Notes: generated by a model from the letters alone, not told the origin. A stretch of DNA of 25,234 bases from an uncultured Bacteroidales bacterium (GCA_945828175.1 CALZQD010000001.1:1-25234), one strand, 5' to 3'. Shown: positions 15,945-24,701, counted from the stretch's first letter. Numbers and translations: made by a program.

Positions 15945-18900
15945 TTAGAAGGTTACGTTAACATTGAAGTTGAAGCTGCGCATACTGGGCACGCTATAGT
16001 TGTCGATACCCATGGCGCCCGTACCGTTGGCTGCTGAAGGCATGACCTGAGGATCGGCGCCCGAATACTTCGTGAGCAGGAAGAGGTTGCGGCCTGTGAG
16101 CGAACATTTGAGACCTTTGACAGGATTCTTGCTGCCGAGGCGCTTCATAAGATCACCGAAGTCATATGCAAGTGTTACATAACTCAAGCGTACATAAGAA
16201 CCGTCTTCAATGAAGTTTGATGATACATTGTTAATGTAGTTGCTAACAAAATTCTGGTCAAGGATGACAGGTGTTGTATTCTTGCGATAAGTTCCGTCAC
16301 CGTTGTCGACCACACCATTGAAGATTATTTTATGATTGCGATATTTTGCCAGACGGGCGTCCATGCCGTTGCTCATAAGTCCGCGGCCTGTTACATTGAC
16401 AACATCACCGCCGACGCGGCCGTCGAAGAGGAACGACAGCGAGAGGTTCTTCCATGACAGTGTCGAGCCGAAGCCAATGAGGCAGTCGGGCTCGCGGTTG
16501 CCAATATAGTTGCCTTTGGCCGGTGACACAATCGGCTTTCCTTCGTTATCAATAAGGACACTGCCATCGGGAGCACGCTGGTAGTCGATACCCGAGACAC
16601 CGGTGGTCGAACCGCCGAGGTAGGCCGATGCGAAGATGTCGCCATACTGGCCACCTTGGATTTCACTGACGTTTTCGGGAAGTGATTTCACTTTGCCGCG
16701 GTTATATGAGAAGTTGACGATAGCCGACCAGTTGAAGTCCTTGCTGACGATAATGTCCTGATTCAAGGTTGCCTCGAGGCCCTTGTTCTCGATACTGCCC
16801 TCGTTGCGGGTCTGGAGGATGGTACCCGATGCGGGCGATACGCGGACGGTGACAATCTGGTTGTCGACCGTTGTATTATAGTAGGCTACGTCGAGACGGG
16901 TGCGGTTATTGAAGAATCGCAGGTCGGCACCGATTTCCCATGAGCTCGTCATCTCGGGCTCGAGGCGGATGGCCTTGGAAGCCGTCGGGTCGACACCGAA
17001 ACCGCCGTCGGGGAAGGTTGACCACTGTTTGTAGTTGTCAGAGAACTGGTTTGCGGGTGCATCCTTGCCGACCTTTGCCCAGTTGCCGCGGATCTTGCCG
17101 TAAGAGAATACGTTGCTCTGGATGCCGAGAAGCTCCGAGAAGATGACACCGCCGGTAAACGAGGGATAGAAATATGTCGGGTCGGCCTGTTTCAGTGTCG
17201 ACGAACCGTCGATACGGCCGGTGGCCGATAGCTGGATGACGTTCTTATAGTCGAAACGAATTTCGCCGAAATAACCGTATTTATTTCTTTCTGAGTGGTT
17301 GAGATTAAGCTTGTAATCGCCTGTACCAATTTTAAGGTATTCAGAATCAAGGTTGTTGAACGAGTAGAAGTCGCCGTCCATGATGAAGTGCTTGCCGCCG
17401 AAGTTGCCCGAGAGGCCCTTGGTCTCTGAGTATTCGCCGCCGGCAAAGAAGTTGAGGTTGAAATCCTCGTTGATCTTCCAGTAATAATTTGCGAGGACTT
17501 GCGCTGTCACACGTTCACCGCGGGAGGGTTGGTAGACATATGTACCCATACGTTCATCAAGGGTTTCCTGACGACCGGTATCGACTTTGCCGCCTTCAAA
17601 TTCATCCATCGTAAAGCGCGGGCGTGTCATCGATTCATATGACGACCAGCCTTTATCGTAAGCTACTTTACCGGTGAGTGTCAGGTTTTTGATGGGTTCC
17701 CATTGGATTGAACCGTTGATGATGACACGCGAGCCTTCGGTCTGGCTCTTGTCCATATAGCGGCCATAGTAGGGAGAAAGCGTTGCATCGATTCGCTGAG
17801 CCTCGGTGAGAAGACTCCAATCATCATAGCGGCAGCCCCAGTTAGGCAAGCCGTTGGGAAGCTTATAGTCGCTCATGTCGCGGTTGATGGCCCAGCCGTA
17901 GACTGTCGACATCGCGTTGCCGAAACCACGCGCCGTGTTATTGATGAAGTTAACCGACAACATAAGTTTGACTGCATTCGATGGATTGAATTCACCTTTG
18001 ACGAAAACGCCGAGGCGTTTCTTATAGTCGTGGGGAACAACACCTTCGTTGTCCATGTAGTTGGCCGATGCATAGGCCGAATATTTTTCGTTACCGCCCG
18101 ACATCGAGATATCATATTTCTGCATAAATCCCGTACCGAGGAATTCGCCGAGATTATCATAATATTTATCGCCTTCAGCTAAGCGCGGGCCCCAGCCGCC
18201 ATTAGAATTAGCAGTTGTAAAGCCATAAGTACCGCCGATGAATGTATCCTGGATTTTCGGCGTGCGGGCCACGTTAGAGATTTCCCAGCCGCCGTTGGCT
18301 GTGACGGTCACCTTGCCGTCCTTGCCGCTCTTGGTGGTGATGATGATAACGCCGTTGGCGCCTTCCTGGCCGTAGAGGGCCGAGGCGGCCGCACCTTTGA
18401 GCACCGACATCGTCTCGATATCATTGGGGTTGATATCGGCTGCCGACGAAGCGGCGCCGCGTACGGGCATACCGTCGATGACAAACAGAGGCTCGTTGCT
18501 CTGGGCGTTGTTGACCGACGAAATGGCGCGGATCACAATCTGCGATGCCGAGTTGGGCGAACCGCCGGCGGTAGACACCTGCACGCCTGCGACCTTACCC
18601 TGCAGGGTGTTGACGAAGTTGGTCGACTGGCCTGCGACGACCTCGTCGCTCTTGAGCTCCTGGACGCCGAAGTTAAGTTTTGACTTGGCCTGGCTCTGAC
18701 CCATAGCGGTGACGACGACCTCTTCGAGAAGCTGCGAGTTCTCTTCGAGCACGACGTCGATGACGCTGCGGCTGCCGACTTTGACCTCTTTAGTCGTCAG
18801 ACCGACAAAAGAGAAGACCAGAACTGCGTTGTCGTTGGGGACATTGATCGAGTATTTACCATCGATGTCTGTCGCGACTCCGCCCTTCACCCCTTTGACC

Positions 18901-19022
18901 TGGACCGAGGCTCCGATGACGACGTCGCCGTCTGAAGCCTGAGTAACCACGCCGGTGACGACGCGAGCCTGAGCTGCTATCGCCAGAAGGGAAAACAACA
19001 GTAAAAATAGCTGTTTTTTCAT
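15945..19022 (-). CDS. SusC/RagA-type TonB-dependent outer-membrane transporter
   Basis: The 1025-residue protein is the first gene of the operon. Residues 1-19 are a signal peptide (MKKQLFLLLFSLLAIAAQA). Then comes the carboxypeptidase-regulatory-like domain (VTGVVTQASDGDVVIGASV, about 22-98) and the SusC signature EEVVVTAMGQSQ leading into VQELKSDEV. The plug domain (about 115-225) includes VRGAASSAADINPNDIETMS, ASALYGQEGANGVIIITTK, and a large Tyr/Asn/Gly-rich beta-barrel follows, ending in a terminal Phe. It imports bound ligands across the outer membrane using TonB energy. It lacks the N-terminal secretin/STN domain that would signal to an anti-sigma factor, so regulation by that route is not expected. 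Length and layout are normal. Confidence 0.96.
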   Translation of the reverse strand: MKKQLFLLLFSLLAIAAQARVVTGVVTQASDGDVVIGASVQVKGVKGGVATDIDGKYSINVPNDNAVLVFSFVGLTTKEVKVGSRSVIDVVLEENSQLLEEVVVTAMGQSQAKSKLNFGVQELKSDEVVAGQSTNFVNTLQGKVAGVQVSTAGGSPNSASQIVIRAISSVNNAQSNEPLFVIDGMPVRGAASSAADINPNDIETMSVLKGAAASALYGQEGANGVIIITTKSGKDGKVTVTANGGWEISNVARTPKIQDTFIGGTYGFTTANSNGGWGPRLAEGDKYYDNLGEFLGTGFMQKYDISMSGGNEKYSAYASANYMDNEGVVPHDYKKRLGVFVKGEFNPSNAVKLMLSVNFINNTARGFGNAMSTVYGWAINRDMSDYKLPNGLPNWGCRYDDWSLLTEAQRIDATLSPYYGRYMDKSQTEGSRVIINGSIQWEPIKNLTLTGKVAYDKGWSSYESMTRPRFTMDEFEGGKVDTGRQETLDERMGTYVYQPSRGERVTAQVLANYYWKINEDFNLNFFAGGEYSETKGLSGNFGGKHFIMDGDFYSFNNLDSEYLKIGTGDYKLNLNHSERNKYGYFGEIRFDYKNVIQLSATGRIDGSSTLKQADPTYFYPSFTGGVIFSELLGIQSNVFSYGKIRGNWAKVGKDAPANQFSDNYKQWSTFPDGGFGVDPTASKAIRLEPEMTSSWEIGADLRFFNNRTRLDVAYYNTTVDNQIVTVRVSPASGTILQTRNEGSIENKGLEATLNQDIIVSKDFNWSAIVNFSYNRGKVKSLPENVSEIQGGQYGDIFASAYLGGSTTGVSGIDYQRAPDGSVLIDNEGKPIVSPAKGNYIGNREPDCLIGFGSTLSWKNLSLSFLFDGRVGGDVVNVTGRGLMSNGMDARLAKYRNHKIIFNGVVDNGDGTYRKNTTPVILDQNFVSNYINNVSSNFIEDGSYVRLSYVTLAYDFGDLMKRLGSKNPVKGLKCSLTGRNLFLLTKYSGADPQVMPSAANGTGAMGIDNYSVPSMRSFNFNVNVTF

Positions 19023-19130
19023 AATTACTTTATTGGTTTCTATCTAAGGTTAATTAAATTGCGCTTTAAGGTAAGAACTGGCAAACAGGAAAAGCCGCCC
19101 TGCTAAAAACGTATTTTCACAGTTTGAGTA

Positions 19131-19138
19131 CAAACTTA
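19131..19138 (-). promoter_or_regulatory. Possible -7 element upstream of susC
   Basis: TAAGTTTG on the minus strand fits TAnnTTTG, but no TTTG lies 19-21 nt upstream. A second match, TAAATTTG, lies at 19183-19190 with the same weakness. Either would give a leader of more than 100 nt. The 264-nt AT-rich gap 19023-19286 shows nothing else clear; a regulated or activator-dependent promoter is possible. Confidence 0.3.
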
Positions 19139-19286
19139 ATACAATATTTTATAACTCCGCGACATGCTTATGGAATTTTTATCAAATTTAATTGTTGACA
19201 ACCGATTTTAACATAACAATGCCTCACTTTTTCACACTCCCTTTTAACATTTTCAAACATCGAGCACCATCCGCCCGCCCGCGGAT

Positions 19287-19317
19287 TTTGCCGACTCGCC
19301 TCTTATGATTAATTTTG
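19287..19317 (+). promoter_or_regulatory. Bacteroidota-type promoter of trmD
   Basis: TTTG (19287-19290), exactly 19 nt, then TAATTTTG (19310-19317) is a perfect fit to the consensus. Transcription would begin around 19321, which rules out the in-frame ATG at 19305 and fixes the trmD start at 19350. Confidence 0.82.
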
Positions 19318-19349
19318 CACCGTCAAAAACCCTAAAACAAGACAAACCG

Positions 19350-20027
19350 ATGCGCATCGACATAATAACCGTACTGCCCGAGATGCTCGAGTCGCCGCTC
19401 AACTGCTCGATTCTGAAGCGTGCGCGCGACAAGGGTCTCGCTGAAATAGTCGTCCACAACCTACGCGACTACACAACCAACAAACACCGCAAGGTCGACG
19501 ACTATCCCTTCGGCGGCGACGCCGGCATGGTGATTCAGGTCGAGCCGGTCGACCGCTGCATCGCGGCCCTCAAGGCCGAGCGCAACTACGACGAGGTCAT
19601 CTTCACCGCCCCCGACGGCGAGGTTTTCAACCAGCGCATCGCCAACTCGCTCTCGCTGCTCGACAACATCATCATCCTCTGCGGCCACTACAAGGGCATC
19701 GACTACCGCATCCGTGAGCACCTCATCACCCGCGAAATCTCGATCGGCGACTATGTGCTTACCGGAGGCGAGCTCCCCGCGGCAATCATCGCCGACGCCA
19801 TCGTGCGCCTCATCCCCGGCGCCATAGGCGACGAGCAGAGCGCGCTGACCGACTCGTTCCAGGATAACCTGCTCGAGCCGCCGATCTATACGCGTCCGGC
19901 GGAATATAACGGATGGGGAGTGCCCGAAATCCTTCTCTCGGGCCATCAGGCAAAAATCGACGAATGGCGCCACGAGCAGTCGCTCGAACGCACACGCCGC
20001 CTGCGCCCCGACCTCCTCGCCAACTGA
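19350..20027 (+). CDS. trmD: tRNA (guanine-37 N1)-methyltransferase (TrmD)
   Basis: The 225-residue enzyme methylates G37 next to the anticodon of tRNAs reading CUN, CCN and CGG codons, using S-adenosylmethionine, and so prevents +1 frameshifting. The trefoil-knot SPOUT fold is shown by YPFGGDAGM (52-60), [11 protein letters not shown] (85-95), [13 protein letters not shown] (109-121), [14 protein letters not shown] (131-144) and the catalytic ALTDSFQ with Asp169. The C-terminal tail [20 protein letters not shown] is complete. An upstream in-frame ATG at 19305 is rejected because it lies inside the promoter. It stands alone on the plus strand, divergent from the SusCD operon and convergent with a small membrane protein gene, without the usual rpsP-rimM-rplS neighbours of other bacteria. 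Confidence 0.97.
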   Translation: MRIDIITVLPEMLESPLNCSILKRARDKGLAEIVVHNLRDYTTNKHRKVDDYPFGGDAGMVIQVEPVDRCIAALKAERNYDEVIFTAPDGEVFNQRIANSLSLLDNIIILCGHYKGIDYRIREHLITREISIGDYVLTGGELPAAIIADAIVRLIPGAIGDEQSALTDSFQDNLLEPPIYTRPAEYNGWGVPEILLSGHQAKIDEWRHEQSLERTRRLRPDLLAN

Positions 20028-20044
20028 GCGCCGGCTGCCGGCGC
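20028..20044. terminator. Hairpin between convergent stops of trmD and the small membrane protein
   Basis: GCGCCGG (20028-20034), loop CTG, CCGGCGC (20038-20044) form a 7-bp GC-only stem filling the 19-nt gap between the two stop codons. No T-run follows on either side, so it may act as a shared bidirectional stop or simply protect 3' ends. Confidence 0.5.
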
Positions 20045-20046
20045 CG

Positions 20047-20364
20047 TCAAACCGACGACAGCCCTACATATATAACAATGAGGAAGGCGCCGACGACTAC
20101 CATCAGCACCGACGAGGCGACTATCGACGTTATCGCTACATTGCGCGACAGACGGCGCGACGCCTTCAGTCCGAAACATGCGCCTATAAATGCCAAGGCG
20201 CTTATAATCAAAGCCACAACACCGTTGAACGACAGCACCACCCAAGCAATGATGGTGACGACGACCGACAGCATCGCCAGCCGGTCGTAGACGGTCATAG
20301 GTTCTTTTGCCTTCGTGCCGTCGTCGGTGTCGGTATTTTTATATGTTGTATCTTCTTCAGTCAC
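20047..20364 (-). CDS. Small membrane protein, function unknown
   Basis: This is a 105-residue protein I cannot assign to a family. The first 27 residues are polar and acidic (EEDTTYKNTDTDDGTKAKEP). They are followed by hydrophobic stretches at about 29-48 and 49-68, then a basic turn (GLKASRRLSRN), and a last hydrophobic segment at about 76-103, so two or three transmembrane helices are likely. The start is GTG at 20364: an in-frame TGA lies just upstream and no in-frame ATG occurs before Met23. A good promoter upstream supports this start. It converges on trmD and lies downstream of polA with its own promoter. No function is proposed. Confidence 0.75.
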   Translation of the reverse strand: MTEEDTTYKNTDTDDGTKAKEPMTVYDRLAMLSVVVTIIAWVVLSFNGVVALIISALAFIGACFGLKASRRLSRNVAITSIVASSVLMVVVGAFLIVIYVGLSSV

Positions 20365-20393
20365 GGGTCTTATTCATTTAAATTAATTTTATG

Positions 20394-20425
20394 CAAATTT
20401 AAGCATTTTTGTCATTTAAACCAAA
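20394..20425 (-). promoter_or_regulatory. Bacteroidota-type promoter of the small membrane protein gene
   Basis: On the minus strand TTTG (20422-20425), 20 nt, then TAAATTTG (20394-20401) fits the consensus. It lies 29 nt before the GTG start, in the gap behind polA. Confidence 0.75.
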
Positions 20426-20502
20426 TTGCTTGTATAAATATTACAATTTTTGTAAAAAGAAGTTTACCCGAATCCTGTTAAAAGTCCTTTAAAACCTGAG
20501 TT

Positions 20503-23289
20503 TCAATGGGCTTCGAGCCAGTTTGAGCCGACGCCCATGCCGACCTCGAGGGCGACGCGGCCGTGATAGGCGTCGACCATAAGCCGGGCGACGAGCTCCT
20601 TGACGGTCTCGAGCTCGTCGGGGACGACGTCGAACACAAGTTCGTCATGCACCTGTATTATCATCTTCGAGCGCAGGCCGAGGCGCGCAAACTCGCGGTG
20701 GATGTCAATCATCGCCACTTTGATGATGTCGGCGGCCGAGCCCTGCAGCGGCGCGTTGATGGCGTTGCGCTCGGCATAGCCGCGGACGACGGCGTTGCGC
20801 GAGTTGATTTCGGGCAGGAAGCGCTTGCGGCCCATGATGGTCGTGACGTAGCCGTCGCGGCGCGCGTTCTCGATCGACTCGTCCATATATTCCTTGACGC
20901 GGGGATAGGTGGCGAGATAGCCCTCGATCAGCTCTTTGGCCTCGGCGCGGGGTATCGCGAGGCGTTCGGCAAGGCCGAAGGCCGAGATGCCGTAGATGAT
21001 GCCGAAGTTGGCTGTTTTGGCCTTGCGGCGCTGGTTGTCAGAGACTTCGTCGAGCGGCAGATGATAGATTTTTGCCGCCGTGGCGCGGTGGATGTCCTGG
21101 TGGGAGGCGAAAGCGTCGACCATCACGGCGTCGCCGCTGAGCGAGGCCATCAGGCGCAGCTCGATCTGCGAGTAGTCGGCCGACAGCATCAGGTTGCCGC
21201 GGTCGGGGATGAAGGCACGGCGTATCTCGCGGCCGTCGTCGGTGCGGATGGGGATGTTCTGCAGGTTGGGATTGGCCGACGAGAGGCGCCCCGTGGCGGT
21301 GACGGTCTGGTTGAAGGTCGTGTGTATCTTGCCGGTCACGTGATTGATGAGCTTCGGCAGGGCGTCGACATAGGTCGCCAGGAGCTTGCGCAGGCCGCGT
21401 ATCTCGAGGATGAGGTCGACGATGGGATGCTTCGAACGGTATTTCTCGAGCACCTCTTCGGTCGTCGACCAGGCGCCGCGCTTGGTCTTCTTGGCTGAGG
21501 GGTCGATTTCGAGGCGTCCGAAGAGCACTTCGCCGACCTGCGTGGGCGAGCCGAGATTGAAGGGTCCGCCGGCGAGCTCATAGGCCTTGTTCTCGAGTTC
21601 GGTGACACGGGCGGTGAGGCGGCGCGAGAGGGCCGCGAGCTCGCTGACGTCGATTCTGACGCCGTTCCGCTCCATTGCGGCGAGCACGGCTACCATCGGC
21701 AGCTCTACGTCGTCGAGGAGCTTGCGCTGGCCGCGCTCTTCGATTTCGGTGACGAGCGGCGCGTAGAGGCGGCGGTTGACGTCGGCGGCCTCGCAGCTCT
21801 GGCGTGAGGCCTCGTCGTCGCTCAGGCGGCTGCGCTTCTTGAGCTGGGTCGCCGTCATGTCGAAGTCTATCGTCTTGTAGTTGAGATAGATCATCGCCAT
21901 GGTGCTGAGGCGGTGGTTCGACTCTGGCGAGATGAGGTAGTGGGCCACCGAGGTGTCGAAGTAAGGCGCCGTGAAGTCTATGCCCTCGCGGCGAAGTATT
22001 ATCATGTCGCGCTTGATGTCATTGCCGACGATGGTCGCCGTGCCGCCGAAGAGGCGCGTGAGGACAGCCTTGGCCTCGTCGCGGGCCTCGCCGGGCATGG
22101 GCATCGGGTAGTAGACCGTGCGGCCCTCGCCAATCGAGAGCGAGATGGCCTCGAACTCGGCGGTCATGGCTTCTTCGCCGGCGGCGTAGAGCGACATGCC
22201 TGCCATGCCGGCGGCAAGTGCCTCGGTGATAAAGGCGTCGAGGGCGGCGGCATCGCTCATGCGGCGGCAGCCGTTGCGCTCGAGATCGAAGACGTCGGCG
22301 TTGGCTTCTGCCTCGCTTTCGTCGGGCAGGTCGAAGAGCGAGCCCATGGCCGACGGCGCGGTCTTAGTCTCTTTCTCGGGCTCGGTCCCGGCTGTAGATT
22401 TGGCAACCGACTTGACGCCGGTGAGGCGCGAGGTCATGCTCTTGAACTCAAGTTCGTCGAAGACTGCCGTCAGGGCCTCGACGTCAGGCTGCTGGCGGCG
22501 CAACTCTTCGAGCCGCACGTCGAGCGGTACGTCGGTCTTGATCGTCACGAGGAATTTCGAGAAGCGTATCTGCTCGGCGTTGGCGGCGATTTTGGCGCCG
22601 AGGGCGCCCTTGACGCAGTCAGCGTGGTCGAGCAGGTTCTCAACCGTTCCCCACTCTGCTATGAGCTTGGCGGCGGTCTTCTCGCCGACGCCGGGGCAGC
22701 CGGGCACGTTATCGCTGGCGTCACCCTCGAGGGCGAGCAGGTCGATGACGCGCGCGGGCGACGGTATACCGTAGCGCTCGCACACCTCCTTCGGTCCGCG
22801 GATCTCGAAGCCCTGGCCGCGCAGCGACGGCCTATACATATATGTATGCTCGTCGACAAGCTGGCCGTAGTCTTTGTCGGGCGTCATCATATAGGTGGTA
22901 AAGCCCTCGAGTCCGGCCAGGCGGGCGAGCGAACCGATGACGTCGTCGGCCTCGAAGTCGGCCATCTCGATGACCGGGATGCGGTAGGCCGCGAGGATGC
23001 GCTTTATATAAGGTATGGAAGCCGTGATGTCCTCGGGCTGCTTGTCGCGCTGGGCCTTATACTCAGGGTAGACCTCGTGGCGGAAGGTCTTGCCGCCGGG
23101 AGGGTCGAAGCAAACCGCGATATAATCGGGATTCTCCTTGCGCAGAATCTCGTCGAGCGTGTTGCAGAAACCGAATATCGCCGAGGTGTTGAAACCCTTC
23201 GAAGTCATGCGCGGCGAACGTATCAGAGCGTAATAAGCCCGGTAGATGAGCGCATAAGCGTCGAGTAGAAACAGTTTTTTATCTTCCAT
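20503..23289 (-). CDS. polA: DNA polymerase I (PolA) with a degenerate proofreading domain
   Basis: The 928-residue enzyme fills gaps and removes RNA primers during replication and repair. The 5' nuclease domain is intact (LLDAYALIYRAYYAL 8-22; DFEADDVIGSLA 111-122; EGDASDNVPGCPGVGEKT 188-205). The polymerase domain is also intact: motif A SADYSQIELR (703-712, Asp705), O-helix RRKAKTANFGIIYG (754-767, Phe762) and motif C QVHDELVFDV (879-888, Asp882). The 3'-5' exonuclease domain keeps its fold but not its metal ligands. The expected Phe-Asp-Thr-Glu is Met-Ser-Leu-Tyr (365-368), and the Tyr and Asp of motif III are Gln497 and Ala501; only Asp428 of motif II remains. I start at 23289 (MEDKKLFLLDAYA), not the upstream in-frame ATG at 23370. 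No clear promoter was seen in 23290-23400. Confidence 0.97.
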   Translation of the reverse strand: MEDKKLFLLDAYALIYRAYYALIRSPRMTSKGFNTSAIFGFCNTLDEILRKENPDYIAVCFDPPGGKTFRHEVYPEYKAQRDKQPEDITASIPYIKRILAAYRIPVIEMADFEADDVIGSLARLAGLEGFTTYMMTPDKDYGQLVDEHTYMYRPSLRGQGFEIRGPKEVCERYGIPSPARVIDLLALEGDASDNVPGCPGVGEKTAAKLIAEWGTVENLLDHADCVKGALGAKIAANAEQIRFSKFLVTIKTDVPLDVRLEELRRQQPDVEALTAVFDELEFKSMTSRLTGVKSVAKSTAGTEPEKETKTAPSAMGSLFDLPDESEAEANADVFDLERNGCRRMSDAAALDAFITEALAAGMAGMSLYAAGEEAMTAEFEAISLSIGEGRTVYYPMPMPGEARDEAKAVLTRLFGGTATIVGNDIKRDMIILRREGIDFTAPYFDTSVAHYLISPESNHRLSTMAMIYLNYKTIDFDMTATQLKKRSRLSDDEASRQSCEAADVNRRLYAPLVTEIEERGQRKLLDDVELPMVAVLAAMERNGVRIDVSELAALSRRLTARVTELENKAYELAGGPFNLGSPTQVGEVLFGRLEIDPSAKKTKRGAWSTTEEVLEKYRSKHPIVDLILEIRGLRKLLATYVDALPKLINHVTGKIHTTFNQTVTATGRLSSANPNLQNIPIRTDDGREIRRAFIPDRGNLMLSADYSQIELRLMASLSGDAVMVDAFASHQDIHRATAAKIYHLPLDEVSDNQRRKAKTANFGIIYGISAFGLAERLAIPRAEAKELIEGYLATYPRVKEYMDESIENARRDGYVTTIMGRKRFLPEINSRNAVVRGYAERNAINAPLQGSAADIIKVAMIDIHREFARLGLRSKMIIQVHDELVFDVVPDELETVKELVARLMVDAYHGRVALEVGMGVGSNWLEAH

Positions 23290-23400
23290 CGTTCTTATAT
23301 TTTCATTCTTTGAGGGTATAAAATTACAAATTTTACCGCCAATGCCAATTGTAGAACGCCCTTTAAGCATATTTTTATCATATTTTTAAAAAAAAGTTGC

Positions 23401-23408
23401 TACCTTTG
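23401..23408 (+). promoter_or_regulatory. -7 element of the polyprenyl synthase promoter
   Basis: TACCTTTG is an exact TAnnTTTG match, 9 nt before the ATG at 23418, preceded by an A-rich run and GTTGC. No TTTG stands at the -33 distance. The very short leader supports the ATG start over the upstream TTG at 23397. Confidence 0.6.
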
Positions 23409-23417
23409 CCACTCATT

Positions 23418-24392
23418 ATGACGACGCTCGAAGCCATTCAGACAACAATCGCGCCTGAGCTCGAAAAGCTCAACCGACGCATCATCGAACAACTGTCGAC
23501 ATCCAACGTGTTGATGAACAGCGTCGTCACCTCTCAGCTCGAGGCAAAAGGCAAACAGATAAGGCCCATCATCGTCATGCTCTGCGCCAAAATGTTCGGC
23601 CCTGTCAACGACAACATCATCTCGGCCGCGGCAGCCGTCGAGCTGCTCCACAACGCCTCGCTCATCCACGACGACGTCGTCGACCAGGCCACGACGCGGC
23701 GCAACCGTCCGACAATCAATTCGATATGGGACAACCACATAGCGGTTCTTGTCGGCGATTTTTATGTCTCGAGTGCCATGCAGCAGGCAATATCGACCGG
23801 CGACATCCGCATCATCGACTCGATCTGCCACCTCGGCAAGCTTCTGTCGCTCGGCGAAATCGACCAGATCTACAACGCCCGCTACCACACGCTGACCGAA
23901 GAGACATACTATAACATCATCAGCTACAAGACCGCCTCGCTCTTCGTGGCCTGCGCCAAGGTGGGCTGCTACGGCATCGGCGCCGACGACGACAGCACCG
24001 CCCGACTCGCCGAATTCGCCGAACTCCTCGGCCGCTGCTTCCAGATCCGCGACGACATCTTCGACTACTTCCCCGGCAAGAACATCGGCAAACCGACCTT
24101 CAACGACCTGCGCGAAGGCAAAATCACCCTCCCCCTGCTCCACGCCCTGCTCGACGAAAGCCTTGCCGCCCACGACGAGATGCTCGCCCTCTCGCAGAAA
24201 GAGCTCCTCGACGACGCCGACATCGAGCGCCTCGTCGACTTTGCCGTCAGCAACGGAGGCATCGACTACGCTTTCGACGAAATGAAACGTCTGCGCGACC
24301 GAGGAGCCGAAATCATCGCCGCCTTCCCCCGCTCAGAAGCCTCCGACGCACTGATGAAGATATTCGATTACATCATCGAGCGCGAATATTGA
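23418..24392 (+). CDS. Long-chain polyprenyl diphosphate synthase (octaprenyl-type)
   Basis: The 324-residue enzyme extends farnesyl-type diphosphates with isopentenyl diphosphate, most likely to make the side chain of menaquinone. Both aspartate-rich motifs are present: DDVVD (85-89) within LLHNASLIHDDVVD, and DDIFD (212-216) within CFQIRDDIFDYFPGKNIGKPT. The GKQIRP segment (45-50), RNRPTIN and YKTASLF (170-176) are also conserved. The residues four and five places before the first motif are Ser and Ala, which leaves room for a long product. Length is normal. It is divergent from polA and has its own short-leader promoter. The product length (C30-C40) cannot be fixed from sequence, so I give no gene symbol. 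Confidence 0.92.
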   Translation: MTTLEAIQTTIAPELEKLNRRIIEQLSTSNVLMNSVVTSQLEAKGKQIRPIIVMLCAKMFGPVNDNIISAAAAVELLHNASLIHDDVVDQATTRRNRPTINSIWDNHIAVLVGDFYVSSAMQQAISTGDIRIIDSICHLGKLLSLGEIDQIYNARYHTLTEETYYNIISYKTASLFVACAKVGCYGIGADDDSTARLAEFAELLGRCFQIRDDIFDYFPGKNIGKPTFNDLREGKITLPLLHALLDESLAAHDEMLALSQKELLDDADIERLVDFAVSNGGIDYAFDEMKRLRDRGAEIIAAFPRSEASDALMKIFDYIIEREY

Positions 24393-24465
24393 TGTCGGTA
24401 ACTGTTTGATTTCCAACAGCAGCAAAAATTCCTCGAAAAAAACTATCAAAATTTTTCTCAAAATA

Positions 24466-24497
24466 CTTGCACAATTAAAAAACACGCCTTAACTTTG
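24466..24497 (+). promoter_or_regulatory. Promoter of tRNA-Asp
   Basis: CTTG (24466-24469, one mismatch to TTTG), 20 nt, then TAACTTTG (24490-24497). The tRNA begins 68 nt downstream, so a 5' leader must be removed by processing. Confidence 0.7.
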
Positions 24498-24565
24498 CAC
24501 TCGCAAAAGCAACGAAGCTAATGCCTCTCCACCGCCAAGGTTTAGAGAAACCAACAACAACAAAC

Positions 24566-24639
24566 GGTGCGGTAGTTCAGCTGGTTAGAATACTAGCCTG
24601 TCACGCTAGGGGTCGCGGGTTCGAGTCCCGTCCGCACCG
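24566..24639 (+). tRNA. tRNA-Asp (anticodon GTC)
   Basis: The 74-nt cloverleaf is complete. The acceptor stem GGTGCGG/CCGCACC has discriminator G. The D arm starts with GTTC. The anticodon stem CTAGC/GCTAG encloses loop CTGTCAC with anticodon GTC. The variable loop is GGGTC, and the T arm is GCGGG/CCCGT with loop TTCGAGT. The CCA end is not encoded. It has its own promoter and a strong terminator, so it is a single-gene unit. Confidence 0.97.
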
Positions 24640-24653
24640 CAAGAGGAGAGAGG

Positions 24654-24701
24654 AGAATGAGAAATTGATAAACTTCGGTTTTCATTTCTCATTCTTTTTT
24701 T
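24654..24701 (+). terminator. Strong intrinsic terminator after tRNA-Asp
   Basis: AGAATGAGAAAT (24654-24665) and ATTTCTCATTCT (24684-24695) form a perfect 12-bp stem. The interior folds on as AAAC-TTCG-GTTT (24670-24681), a C(UUCG)G-capped tetraloop. A run of seven T (24695-24701) follows directly. This is the clearest terminator in the window. Confidence 0.9.

Noticed and set aside
19305..19349. Upstream start for trmD
   Set aside because: The ATG at 19305 lies between the -33 and -7 elements, so it is not in the transcript; the conserved N-terminus begins at 19350.
20441..20455. TTACAA-TTT-TTGTAA hairpin as polA terminator
   Set aside because: The stem is six weak pairs, lies beyond the promoter direction expected, and no T-run follows on the minus strand.
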